In this document: piece by piece, positions 39,674 through 47,910 of the stretch | Numbering within the stretch: the first letter of the stretch is position 1 | Layout: each line of letters begins with the position of its first letter | NCBI RefSeq assembly: GCF_900105065.1 | Contig: NZ_LT629749.1 | Location: 2,356,001-2,420,000 of the forward strand | Source: Friedmanniella luteola | GTDB taxonomy: Bacteria; Actinomycetota; Actinomycetes; Propionibacteriales; Propionibacteriaceae | Direction of reading: 5' to 3' | Length of the DNA stretch: 64,000 bases | The notes under the pieces: generated by a model | The model's database searches: none | Told to the model about the DNA's origin: nothing | What the model saw: only the letters and a program-made list of their open reading frames with translations | Translations under genes and position numbers: made by a program

Positions 39674-39963
39674 GTTCTCGATCGACCTCCAACTCGCTGC
39701 CCTGCCCGCTTCCGCCGCCGCCTGCACGGGCCCTCCGGGGAGGGACCGCCGGCCGACCGGCAAGCGCCTACAGTAGTCGCTCGGCGCTCCCGGCCGGGCC
39801 ACGGCACGCGCGCTCCGAGGACTCCGCCGACCGGCCCTGCCGGTGCTCCCCAGCATGCCCGGCGGCACCGACAGTTCTTCCGCCGGGCGACGGCGCCCTC
39901 GCCCGCTCCCGTCCCGCCCCGTCCCGCCCCGTCCCGCCCGCCGACCGACCCGGAGGACCACCC
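39674..39963. other. Divergent region between dnaE and the amidotransferase gene
   Basis: 290 bases. ACAGTA (39770-39775) reads TACTGT on the minus strand, a possible dnaE -10, and overlaps TACAGT (39769-39774) on plus. The right end holds a 10-base tandem repeat (39911-39940) and GGAGG seven bases before the GTG at 39964. Confidence 0.4.
39911..39940. repeat. Tandem 10-base repeat, three copies
   Basis: GTCCCGCCCC repeated three times in a row, the last copy ending in G. It sits about 10 bases before the ribosome site of the amidotransferase gene, where copy-number change by slippage could alter expression. Confidence 0.7.
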
Positions 39964-40770
39964 GTGACCCACCCCGTCCTGCCGCCGACCGGCCCCCGGG
40001 TCGCCGTCGTGCAGCACACCGCGGTCTGCCCGCCCGGCCGCGTCGGCGACTGGCTCACCGCCGCGGGCTGCCGGCTGGAGGTCTTCCACTGCTCGGCCGG
40101 CGACGGCCTGCCTGCCTCCCTCGCGGCGTACGACGGGTTGGTGGTGCTGGGCGGGGAGATGGGCGCCTCCGACGACGCCGCCCACCCGTGGTTGCCCGGC
40201 ACCCGGGCGCTGCTGCGCGCCGCCGTCGACGACGGCACCCCCACCCTGGCCGTCTGCCTCGGCCTCCAGCTGCTGGCGGTGGCCTGCGGCGGTCGGGTCG
40301 AGCCGGCGACGACCGGTCCGCAGACCGGCGTCCGCGCGGTGGAGCCGGAGGCCGCCGCCGCCGACGACCCGCTGCTCGGCCCGGTGCCCGTCGGCGCGCC
40401 GGCCGTGCACTGGAACAACGACCTCGTGGTCGAACCGCCGCCGGGCGCCGTCGTGCTCAGCCGGTCCGCGGGGACGGTGCAGGCGCTCCGGCTGGGCGCG
40501 GCGGCCTGGGGCGTGCAGTTCCACCCCGAGGTCGACGTCGCCACCCTGCGGCTGTGGGCCGACGCCGACGTGGCCGCCGGGCTGCTCGACGCCGACCGCG
40601 CGGCGCGACGGCTCGCCGACGTCGCCACCGCCGACCCCGTGCTGGTGCGCACCTGGCGCGCCCTGACCGACCGGTTCGCGGAGCAGCTGCGGGTGGCCGG
40701 CGCCCGCCGCGCCGGCCCGCCGCAGCGCCCGGCGGGCGTCGGCTTGGGAATTGGCGGCGGGACTCCGTAG
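39964..40770 (+). CDS. Class I glutamine amidotransferase (GMP synthase-type GATase)
   Basis: 268 residues. A single amidotransferase domain: YDGLVVLGGEMGASDDAAHPWL, nucleophile C98 in LAVCLGLQLLAVACGG, and the His/Glu of VQFHPEVD. It resembles the stand-alone GATase1 proteins linked to GuaA-like or glutathione/polyamine metabolism; the acceptor is unknown. GTG start with GGAGG seven bases upstream. Its last bases contain the promoter of the next gene. The ~55-residue tail after the catalytic Glu is basic and less conserved. Confidence 0.83.
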   Translation: MTHPVLPPTGPRVAVVQHTAVCPPGRVGDWLTAAGCRLEVFHCSAGDGLPASLAAYDGLVVLGGEMGASDDAAHPWLPGTRALLRAAVDDGTPTLAVCLGLQLLAVACGGRVEPATTGPQTGVRAVEPEAAAADDPLLGPVPVGAPAVHWNNDLVVEPPPGAVVLSRSAGTVQALRLGAAAWGVQFHPEVDVATLRLWADADVAAGLLDADRAARRLADVATADPVLVRTWRALTDRFAEQLRVAGARRAGPPQRPAGVGLGIGGGTP

Positions 40771-40773
40771 GGT
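40744..40773 (+). promoter_or_regulatory. Promoter of the secreted phosphoesterase gene
   Basis: TTGGGA (40744-40749), an 18-base spacer and TAGGGT (40768-40773), overlapping the last codons of the upstream gene. It gives a leader of about 48 bases. Confidence 0.5.
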
Positions 40774-40827
40774 TCGGCCCAGACCATCGCGTGGGGCCGG
40801 GGGGCCCAGCCTTTCTCAGGAGCCGGC

Positions 40828-42174
40828 ATGACCTCTGGCCACACCCCCCGTCCGCGCGCGCGCCGGCTGCTCGTCGGCGCCGCCCTGCTGGCCCTGCTCG
40901 CCGGCGGGCTCGGCGCGGCCGGCTCGTCGACCGGACCGGCCCCGGCCGTGGCGGCCACCACCGCCGGCGCCCTGGTCCCGCGCCCCGACCACGTCGTCGT
41001 CGTGGTGATGGAGAACAAGAACCGCACCAGCGTCATCGGCAGCGCGCAGGCGCCCTACGTCAACGCGCTGGCCGCGCGCGGCGCCAACCTGTCCCAGTCC
41101 TACGGCGTCACCCACCCCAGCCAGCCCAACTACGTGGCCCTGTTCTCCGGCGGCCAGCAGGGGGTGACGACGAACGCCTGCCGCGACCTGGGGGCCACGG
41201 CGAACCTGGGCAGCCAGCTGCGGAGCGCGGGCCTGACCTTCACCGGCTACGCCGAGTCGCTGCCCGCGGCCGGCTGGACCGGCTGCCGCCAGGGCGACTA
41301 CGAGCGCAAGCACAACCCGTGGGTCGACTTCTCCAACCTGCCGACGAGCGTCAACCAGCCGTTCAGCGCCTTCCCGGAGAACTACGCCGACCTCCCCACG
41401 GTCAGCTTCGTCACCCCGAACATGTGCCACGACATGCACAACTGCTCGGTGGCCACCGGCGACACCTGGCTGCAGAAGAACCTCGACGGCTACGCCCGCT
41501 GGGCGATGACGCACAACAGCCTGCTGGTGGTCACCTTCGACGAGAACGCGGGCGGCACGGTCAACCAGATCGCGACCGTCGTCGTCGGCCAGAAGGTGCG
41601 GCCCGGGCTGTACGCCGAGTGGATGAACCACTACACCCTGCTGCGGACCCTCGAGGACGCCTACGGCCTCGCCCCCCTCGGCTTCGCCGCCCAGGCCACG
41701 CCGCTGCGGACGATCTGGACCACCGCCCCGAAGCCGCGCACCGGCGCCAGCAACGGCACCTTCGAGGGCGGCCTGGCCTCCTGGGCGTCGTCGGGGAAGA
41801 CGACCACCTCGGTGAACAACGTGCACGGCGGCGAGCGCGCGGGCCGGGCCGGCGCCCTCACCGCCACCCGGGGTGACTCGATCCTCAGCCAGACCTTCGT
41901 GGTGCCGGCCGGCAGGAGCCGGCTGTCGGTGTGGTGGCAGGGCCGCTGCTCGGACACGGTGGGCAAGGCCTGGGCGACCGTCGTGCTCAAGCGGAACACC
42001 TCGTCGACGAAGTCGACGCTGCTGCCCCGGACCTGCGCCCGCAAGGGCGCCTGGACCAAGGTGGGCGTGCGGGTGACCCCGGGGCACTCCTACACGCTGC
42101 AGCTGGTCAACCACGACGACGGGGCGGCCGCGACGCCGAACCGGACCTACTTCGACGACGTCACCCTCAGCTAG
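40828..42174 (+). CDS. Secreted acid phosphatase/phospholipase C-type phosphoesterase
   Basis: 448 residues with a Sec signal peptide (1-44: basic RPRARR, hydrophobic LLVGAALLALLAGGLGAA, cleavage near AVAA). The PF04185-like catalytic domain (about 53-300) has VVVVMENKNRTSV with the metal-binding Glu/Asn, SYGVTHPSQPNYVALFSGG, FVTPNMCHDMHNCSVATGDTWL and VVTFDENAGG. From about 310 a C-terminal beta-sandwich (SNGTFEGGLASW to YFDDVTLS) looks carbohydrate-binding. Exported; likely frees phosphate from extracellular esters. AGGAG lies about six bases before the ATG. Confidence 0.85.
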   Translation: MTSGHTPRPRARRLLVGAALLALLAGGLGAAGSSTGPAPAVAATTAGALVPRPDHVVVVVMENKNRTSVIGSAQAPYVNALAARGANLSQSYGVTHPSQPNYVALFSGGQQGVTTNACRDLGATANLGSQLRSAGLTFTGYAESLPAAGWTGCRQGDYERKHNPWVDFSNLPTSVNQPFSAFPENYADLPTVSFVTPNMCHDMHNCSVATGDTWLQKNLDGYARWAMTHNSLLVVTFDENAGGTVNQIATVVVGQKVRPGLYAEWMNHYTLLRTLEDAYGLAPLGFAAQATPLRTIWTTAPKPRTGASNGTFEGGLASWASSGKTTTSVNNVHGGERAGRAGALTATRGDSILSQTFVVPAGRSRLSVWWQGRCSDTVGKAWATVVLKRNTSSTKSTLLPRTCARKGAWTKVGVRVTPGHSYTLQLVNHDDGAAATPNRTYFDDVTLS

Positions 42175-42186
42175 GCGCTGCCCCGG

Positions 42187-43437
42187 ATGTACCTCGCGGA
42201 CGTCACCCGGAGCGCCGGGCTGCGCGGCGGCTCGCTGCGCCGGGTCGCCGCAGGCAACGTCGTGGCGCTCGGCCTGGTCAGCCTGCTCACCGACGTCTCG
42301 TCCGAGATGGTCACCGCGGTGCTGCCCGCGTACCTCGTGCTCGGGCTGCACCTCAGCGTCGCCCAGTACGGCGCGCTCGACGGCCTGTACACCGGCGCCA
42401 CCGCCCTGACCCGGCTGGCCGGCGGCCACCTCGCCGACCGGTTCCGGCGACGGAAGCTGGTCGCGCTGGTCGGGTACGGGCTGTCGGCCGTCTCCAAGCT
42501 CGGCCTGCTGGGCGCCTCCGGGGCGCTGGGCATCGGCGCGGTGATCGCCGCCGACCGGACCGGCAAGGGCCTGCGCACCGCGCCCCGGGACGCGCTGATC
42601 GCCGGCTCGGTCGCCGAGCGGGACCTCGGCCAGGCCTTCGGCGTGCACCGCGCGATGGACGCCGTCGGGGCGTTCCTCGGCCCCGTCGCCGCGCTGGCCC
42701 TGCTGGCCCTGGCCGGCACCGGCGACTACTCCGTCGTCTTCGTCGGCAGCCTCTGCGCCGGTCTGCTCGGCCTGGTCGTGCTGGTCCTGTTCGTCCGGGA
42801 GCCCGCCGCGGTACAGGCCGACCCCGCTCCCGGCGCGGAGCCGGTGCTGAGCGCGCCCGGCCGGGTGCGGGCCCGTGAGCTGCTGCACGCCGGGGCCTTC
42901 CGCCGGCTCTGCGTCGTCGCGGCCCTGCTGGGCCTGGTCACCGTCGGCGACGGCTTCGTCTACCTCGTGCTGCAGGACCGGGACGACCTGCCGGTGCGGG
43001 TGTTCCCCCTGCTCGCGGTCGGCACCAGCCTGGCCTTCCTGCTGCTCGCCGTGCCGCTGGGCCGGCTGGCCGACCGGGTGGGTCGCTGGCCGGTCGTCGT
43101 CGGCGGCTACGGCTGCCTGCTGGGGGTCTACCTGCTGCTCAGCACCGACGCCGGCCCGCTCTGGCTGGTGCTGGCCCTGTACGGCGCGTTCTACGCGGCC
43201 ACCGACGGCGTGCTGTCCGCGCTGGCGGTGCCGCTGATCCCGGAGGCGCTGCGGACGACGGGGCTGGCCCTGCTGCAGACCGGGCAGGCGCTCGCCTACG
43301 TCGTCTCCTCGGTGGTCTTCGGGCTGCTCTGGCAGAACGCCGGGGTGGCGGTCGCCTGCCTGACCGCCGCCGCCGTGGCCGTCCTGCTGCTGCCCTGCTG
43401 CGCCCTGCTGCTGCACCGCCCCGGGCGGGTCCGGTGA
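42187..43437 (+). CDS. Major facilitator superfamily transporter
   Basis: 416 residues with about 12 helices. The loop 2-3 signature reads GGHLADRFRRRKLVA, and a second appears as LGRLADRVGRWPVV. The N-terminal VALGLVSLLTDVSSEMVTAVLPAYL places it in the drug/efflux-like group seen near many actinobacterial exporters. Substrate unknown. It starts 12 bases after the phosphoesterase stop and overlaps the next gene by 4 bases. Confidence 0.85.
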   Translation: MYLADVTRSAGLRGGSLRRVAAGNVVALGLVSLLTDVSSEMVTAVLPAYLVLGLHLSVAQYGALDGLYTGATALTRLAGGHLADRFRRRKLVALVGYGLSAVSKLGLLGASGALGIGAVIAADRTGKGLRTAPRDALIAGSVAERDLGQAFGVHRAMDAVGAFLGPVAALALLALAGTGDYSVVFVGSLCAGLLGLVVLVLFVREPAAVQADPAPGAEPVLSAPGRVRARELLHAGAFRRLCVVAALLGLVTVGDGFVYLVLQDRDDLPVRVFPLLAVGTSLAFLLLAVPLGRLADRVGRWPVVVGGYGCLLGVYLLLSTDAGPLWLVLALYGAFYAATDGVLSALAVPLIPEALRTTGLALLQTGQALAYVVSSVVFGLLWQNAGVAVACLTAAAVAVLLLPCCALLLHRPGRVR

Positions 43438-44408
43438 CCGCGCTCGGCACCCGCGGCCGGGTCCTGGTCGCCGCCGCGTCGGCGCTGGTGCTGCTCGCCG
43501 TCGCCGTCCTCTGGGCCCTCACCCGGTCGGCCGCCGAGGTCGAGGTCGACCCGGCGGCCTCCCTGACCGCCCCGGGCGTCGTCGTCCGGGACACCCGCAC
43601 CGGGCGGCTGGCCGTCGTCCGCCCGGACGGCAGCCGCGGCCAGACGGCCGCCACGTGCTCGCGGGTGCACGCGGCCGGCGGCCGGGCTGTCTGCCTGCGG
43701 CCGGACCCGAGCTCGCCGTCCACCTTCGTGCTCGACGTGCTGGGTCCCGACCTGGCCGTGCAGCGCACGCTGCCGGTCAACGGCGTGCCCACCCGGGCGC
43801 GCATCTCCGCCGACGGCCGGGTGGTGGCCTGGACCGTCTTCGTCTCCGGCGACTCCTACACCAGCTCGGGCTTCTCGACCCGGTCCGGCATCCTCGACCT
43901 CGAGACGGGCGTGCTGACCACCAGCCTCGAGGACTTCAGCGTCAGCGACGAGCAGGGGCGGGCCCAGAAGCCCCCCGCGGACGCCAACTTCTGGGGCGTC
44001 AGCTTCGCCGACGACGACAACACCTTCTACGCGACGATGGCCACCGGCGCGCACTTCTACCTCGTGCAGGGCGACTTCGCCGCGGAGACCGTGACGGTGC
44101 TGGCCGACGGCGTCGAGTGCCCCTCGCTGTCCCCCGACGGCACCCGGCTCGTCTACAAGCGCCGGCTGCCCAACCTCACCTGGCGGCTGGAGGTCTACGA
44201 CCTCGGCAGCGGCCGTCGCACCGCCCTGGCCGAACCTGCCACCGTCGACGACCAGGGCGCCTGGCTGGACGACGCCACGATCGCCTACGGCCGCCTCGAC
44301 CCGGCGACGGGCCAGGTCGGGGTCTGGACGGTGCCCGCCGACGGCTCCGGCGCCCCGGCCCTGCTCGCCGAGGACGCCGAGTCCCCCTCCGGCCGCGTTC
44401 CCGGCTGA
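43434..44408 (+). CDS. Membrane-anchored TolB-like beta-propeller protein
   Basis: 324 residues. An N-terminal helix (about 9-28, VLVAAASALVLLAVAVLWAL) anchors an extracytoplasmic domain. The rest shows repeated blades (ARISADGRVVAWTVF, SFADDDNTFYATM, CPSLSPDGTRLVYKRRLPNLTWRLEVYDL, AWLDDATIAYGRLD), typical of WD40/TolB-like propellers. It probably binds a partner or ligand at the cell surface. Coupled by GTGA overlap to the MFS gene. Confidence 0.78.
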   Translation: MTALGTRGRVLVAAASALVLLAVAVLWALTRSAAEVEVDPAASLTAPGVVVRDTRTGRLAVVRPDGSRGQTAATCSRVHAAGGRAVCLRPDPSSPSTFVLDVLGPDLAVQRTLPVNGVPTRARISADGRVVAWTVFVSGDSYTSSGFSTRSGILDLETGVLTTSLEDFSVSDEQGRAQKPPADANFWGVSFADDDNTFYATMATGAHFYLVQGDFAAETVTVLADGVECPSLSPDGTRLVYKRRLPNLTWRLEVYDLGSGRRTALAEPATVDDQGAWLDDATIAYGRLDPATGQVGVWTVPADGSGAPALLAEDAESPSGRVPG

Positions 44409-44443
44409 GGTCGCCCGGACGGCGCGGTCGTCGGCCCCCGGTC

Positions 44444-44449
44444 TAGCGT
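44444..44449 (+). promoter_or_regulatory. Leaderless promoter of the FUSC gene (-10 TAGCGT)
   Basis: TAGCGT followed by six bases and the GTG at 44456. Identical hexamer and spacing to neuB. Confidence 0.6.
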
Positions 44450-44455
44450 GGGGCG

Positions 44456-45496
44456 GTGAGCGGCTGGCGGGCGGGGGCGGAGCAGCTGGTCCGGGTGGCA
44501 CCGCACGCCGGGGCGCACCGGGTGGCCCTGCGGGTCGGCGTCTCGGTCCTGGTGCCGTTGCTGGTGCTCCAGCTGCTCGGCCGAGCGGAGTGGTCGATCT
44601 ACGCCGCGTTCGGCGCCTTCACCAGCCTGTACGGCCGCAACCGGCTGCACCTGGGCCGGCTGCGGATGCAGGCGACGCTCGCGGGCGCGCTGGTCGCCGC
44701 GGTGACCGCCGGGGTCGTGGTGGGGACGAGCGGCCAGCGGGCCTGGCTCAGCGTCCCGTGCGCGGCCCTGCTCGCCGGCGTGGTCGCCCTGGCCTCCGAC
44801 GCCCAGGACTGGCACCCGCCGGGCCCGCTGTTCGTCGTCTTCGCCTTCACCGCCTGCGCCGCCCTGCCCTCGAGCCCCGCCCAGATGGGGACGGCGGCCG
44901 CCGTCGCCGCCGCGTCCGCCCTCCTCTCGGTCGTGGTCGGGTCGGCGGGCTGGCGGGGCCGGCCGGCGCCGCCGCGCTCCCCCGCCGCACGGTCTCGTGT
45001 GCGGCACCTGCTGGCCGAGCGCCGGGTCCGGCTGCACCTGGTCCGCTACGTCCTCGCCGTGCTGCTCGCCGGCAGCCTGGCCACCGGGCTGGGCATCGGC
45101 CACCCGTACTGGGCCATGGTCTCGGCGGTGGTCCCGATGGCGGCCCGGGACCTGACCGGCCAGCTGGTCCGCGGGGCCCACCGGCTGCTGGGCACCGGGC
45201 TGGGGCTGGGCCTGGCGGCGCTGCTGCTCGCGCTGCCGCTCCGCGGCCTGCCGCTGGTCGCCGTCGTGGTGGTGCTGCAGGTGGGCGCCGAGCTGCTGGT
45301 CGGCCGCAACTACGGGCTGGCCCTGGTCTGCGTCACGCCGCTGGCCCTCCTGCTGGGCCAGCTCGCCGTCGCCCACGCCGCCGGTCCGCTGATCCGCGAC
45401 CGGGCGCTGGAGACGCTGATCGGCGTCGTCGTCGGCCTCCTGCTGACGGTCCTGGTCCGCGAGCGCGGCGCCCACCCCGCGCTCCCGGCCTCCTGA
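44456..45496 (+). CDS. FUSC family membrane protein (aromatic acid exporter-like)
   Basis: 346 residues with two similar halves of hydrophobic helices: EWSIYAAFGAFTSLYGRNRLHLGRLRMQATLAGALVAAVTAGV in the first, and YWAMVSAVVPMAARDLTGQLVRGAHRLLGTGLGLGLAALLLALPL in the second. This duplicated pattern is that of FUSC/YccS/AaeB-like transporters. The substrate is unknown. The GTG start directly follows a leaderless promoter. Convergent with the ycaO gene. Confidence 0.82.
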   Translation: MSGWRAGAEQLVRVAPHAGAHRVALRVGVSVLVPLLVLQLLGRAEWSIYAAFGAFTSLYGRNRLHLGRLRMQATLAGALVAAVTAGVVVGTSGQRAWLSVPCAALLAGVVALASDAQDWHPPGPLFVVFAFTACAALPSSPAQMGTAAAVAAASALLSVVVGSAGWRGRPAPPRSPAARSRVRHLLAERRVRLHLVRYVLAVLLAGSLATGLGIGHPYWAMVSAVVPMAARDLTGQLVRGAHRLLGTGLGLGLAALLLALPLRGLPLVAVVVVLQVGAELLVGRNYGLALVCVTPLALLLGQLAVAHAAGPLIRDRALETLIGVVVGLLLTVLVRERGAHPALPAS

Positions 45497-45529
45497 CCGG
45501 ACGCGCACCGGCCTGGCGGCGCGCGGGGA

Positions 45530-46990
45530 TCAGCCCAGCGGCAGCGTGACCGAGTGCCGCGCCGGCTCCCGGTACAGCGGGTACAGCGGCCCGACCACGC
45601 GGTCCGCGGCGGCGTAGGAGTACCAGACGGGCCCGCCGAGACGCTCCTCGGCCGCCGGGGTCAGCAGCACGCGGTCGGGGTGGCTGGCGCTGGGCCCGTC
45701 CTGGCGGCGGACCAGGTCGAGGTCGGCCTCCAGCAGCCGGCAGGCGTTGACCTCGCCCACCCGGCCGTAGGACAGGGTCTCGACCTCCAGGCCGGGCACG
45801 AGGACCTTGGCCACGCAGACGTCGTCGACCGTCACGGTGCTCGCGAGCACGTCGTGGTCGGCCAGCTGGTCGAGCAGGTGGGCCAGCTGCTCCTCCGGTC
45901 CGGTGACCGGCGGCGCTCCGGTGACGACGTCGTCGTAGCGGACGGTGCGGCTGCGGTCGGGGGCCGTGAGCGTCCGCAGCGCGTCGACGCCGAGGTCGCG
46001 CCAGGCCGTCATCGCCGCGGTCGCCCGCGCCTCGCCGCCCCCGGCGGCGGCCCCCACCGCCGCCCAGTAGGCGGCCGGGCCCAGCGGCCGGGCGCGCCCG
46101 GCCGGGCCGAACATGAAGGTCTTGCGGGCGCGCGAGTTCGCGTACTCCAGCACGGCCTTGGTCAGGCTCGCCTCGGCCGAGGGGTCGGCCGCCTCGCCGC
46201 AGGCCGTCACCTGGATGGCCGCGCCCGGGTCGGGGTCGACACCCATCACGTAGGTCGAGCAGACGCCGAGCTCGGTCCCCGCGTGCTTGAGCACCAGCTC
46301 GAGCCCGGTGGCCTCGAGCTCGGCGACCAGGGCGGCCACGGACGCCGGCAGGCTGTCCTTGGCGATCTCGGGCGAGCGCGCGTCCAGCGCCCGGAAGCGC
46401 AGCCCGTTCGTGTGCCGCTGCAGGATCTCCAGCAGTCCGTGGGCCAGCGGGCGGGTGCCGTCCAGGCCGGCACCGAGGCCGTTGGTGACGGGGGTGAGCA
46501 GCGGGGTGGTCCCCGGCGGCAGCTCGCCGGGCTCACTGGCCACCAGCTCGACCGGGACCAGCACCTCCTCCCCCGTGCGCACGCGGCGCAGCGGCAGCCA
46601 GGTCAGCGGCATCTCCGGGGTCCAGGGGGAGCCGGCCGGCAGGCAGAGCGTCCGGGGGTCGGCCACCCGCTCGGCCCCTTCCGCACCCACGAGCTCCGCG
46701 TACGACCCGGTGCGGGCCCGGGGCCGCAGCTGCTCCACGCCCAGCGCGCCCAGCACGCCCTCGGCGAGCTCGCCGAGGCCACCCCGTCGAGCCGCCGACG
46801 GCGTCCGCCCGTACCCGTTGCCGTGCGCCACCACCCGGCCCTCCGACAGCACCGAGCAGCTGGTGACGGGGACGCCCAGCCGGTCCAGGCTGGTCAGGTC
46901 CAGCTCCACCAGCTCCCCGGAGCGGCGCAGCGTGCGCGCGTAGGCCTCGGCCTCGGGACTGGTGGGCAGGTCGGGGTTCGGGGCGGGCAC
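45530..46990 (-). CDS. YcaO domain protein (stand-alone)
   Basis: 486 residues. YcaO proteins are ATP-dependent enzymes that activate backbone amides, making azolines or thioamides in peptides. Motifs seen: GNGYGRTPSAARRGGLGELAEGV (57-79) and NGLGAGLDGTRPLAHGLLEILQRHTNG (about 168-194), which corresponds to the ATP-binding helix but has QRHT where ERD is usual, then VCVAKVLVPGLE near 400. There is no E1-like partner, precursor peptide, dehydrogenase or TfuA gene nearby, so a RiPP role is not supported. The GTG start directly follows a leaderless -10 element. Confidence 0.78.
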   Translation of the reverse strand: MPAPNPDLPTSPEAEAYARTLRRSGELVELDLTSLDRLGVPVTSCSVLSEGRVVAHGNGYGRTPSAARRGGLGELAEGVLGALGVEQLRPRARTGSYAELVGAEGAERVADPRTLCLPAGSPWTPEMPLTWLPLRRVRTGEEVLVPVELVASEPGELPPGTTPLLTPVTNGLGAGLDGTRPLAHGLLEILQRHTNGLRFRALDARSPEIAKDSLPASVAALVAELEATGLELVLKHAGTELGVCSTYVMGVDPDPGAAIQVTACGEAADPSAEASLTKAVLEYANSRARKTFMFGPAGRARPLGPAAYWAAVGAAAGGGEARATAAMTAWRDLGVDALRTLTAPDRSRTVRYDDVVTGAPPVTGPEEQLAHLLDQLADHDVLASTVTVDDVCVAKVLVPGLEVETLSYGRVGEVNACRLLEADLDLVRRQDGPSASHPDRVLLTPAAEERLGGPVWYSYAAADRVVGPLYPLYREPARHSVTLPLG

Positions 46991-46996
46991 GCCTGC

Positions 46997-47018
46997 ACTC
47001 TAGGTGGGGCTCCCCACC
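46997..47018. promoter_or_regulatory. Leaderless promoter of ycaO and adjacent palindrome
   Basis: Minus-strand TAGAGT (47002-46997), six bases before the ycaO GTG. Touching it, GGTGGGG-CT-CCCCACC (47003-47018) is a palindrome with 7-base arms, a candidate operator in the 47-base divergent region shared with the deacetylase-like gene. Confidence 0.55.
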
Positions 47019-47037
47019 CCTGTGGTCCACTGGGCGC

Positions 47038-47787
47038 GTGAACGCACCGGACACGACGTCTGCCACCGCCGGCCTCTCGGCGGTGGTGCTCAACCACGAC
47101 GCGCGCGGGATCGGGGTGCCGATGCTGCTGCACACCGACGCGTCGCTGGGCCCGGCCCCGGCGGCCGACCGCTTCAGCACCGACGGCTACCTGCACCAGT
47201 CCGCGCTCGGGGAACGGCTGTTCGAGACCGGCGACCTCGGCGGGGAGCGGACCGGCGCCCACCTGCTGGCCCTGAACTTCCACGAGGTGCCTGCGGAGTC
47301 CCGGCGGACGGCCGCCGAGCGGGTCCGGCGGATGCTGGACCTCGGCGAGCCCTACGACCCGGACGGCACGGGCACCGGCCCCCAGATCGCGCTCGCGTTC
47401 TACGACGGCGACGCCGGCACGGCGCTCTGGGCGGCCGAGCTGTGCAGCCGGCTGGACGTCCGGGCCTGGTTCTACCCGCTGCGCTGGACCAGCCTGGAGG
47501 ACGGTCCCCGGGTGACCGACGAGCAGCTGGCCGACATCGCGACCGCGCACGAGCTGGCGTTCCACACCGCCACCCACCGCTCCGCGGTCGAGATCAGCCC
47601 CGAGACGGTGGCGTCCGAGGTGACCGAGGTCGTGGATCGGCTCACCCGCGCGGCCGGCCGGCCGCCCCGGCTGGGCGCGTGGCGGGGCGGGGCCCGGTAC
47701 GACGCCGCCGAGCTCGGCAACCAGGCGATCCGCGACCTCGGGGTGACCCACGTCGTCTCCAACTGGTCCGTGGAACGGATCGGCTGA
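47038..47787 (+). CDS. Polysaccharide deacetylase-like (NodB-fold) protein
   Basis: 249 residues. The NodB region begins LAFYDGDAGTAL (119-130), where active enzymes have F-D-D-G: the first Asp, the catalytic base, is Tyr122, while D123 remains. HELAFHTATH (171-180) keeps the two metal-binding histidines (H176, H180). The C-terminal LGAWRGGARYDA matches the R-x-P motif region. The ~110 residues before the NodB domain are unfamiliar. No signal peptide, so it is cytoplasmic. GTG start. Divergent from ycaO and may be functionally linked to it. It may not be a deacetylase. Confidence 0.72.
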   Translation: MNAPDTTSATAGLSAVVLNHDARGIGVPMLLHTDASLGPAPAADRFSTDGYLHQSALGERLFETGDLGGERTGAHLLALNFHEVPAESRRTAAERVRRMLDLGEPYDPDGTGTGPQIALAFYDGDAGTALWAAELCSRLDVRAWFYPLRWTSLEDGPRVTDEQLADIATAHELAFHTATHRSAVEISPETVASEVTEVVDRLTRAAGRPPRLGAWRGGARYDAAELGNQAIRDLGVTHVVSNWSVERIG

Positions 47788-47910
47788 GGCGCGCGCTGGG
47801 CGCCCCCGCCGGCGCCGGTCCGTTCCGGGGTGAGGATCTTCCGCGCTGCCGTCTCAGCGTGGTAGACCTTGAGCCGCCGGAGCCCCCGCCGCTGGACGAA
47901 GGAGTCCCCC

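Noticed and set aside
45530-46990. A RiPP (thiazole/oxazole peptide) biosynthetic cluster around ycaO
   Set aside because: No precursor peptide, E1-like or Ocin-ThiF protein, TfuA or flavin dehydrogenase gene lies near it.
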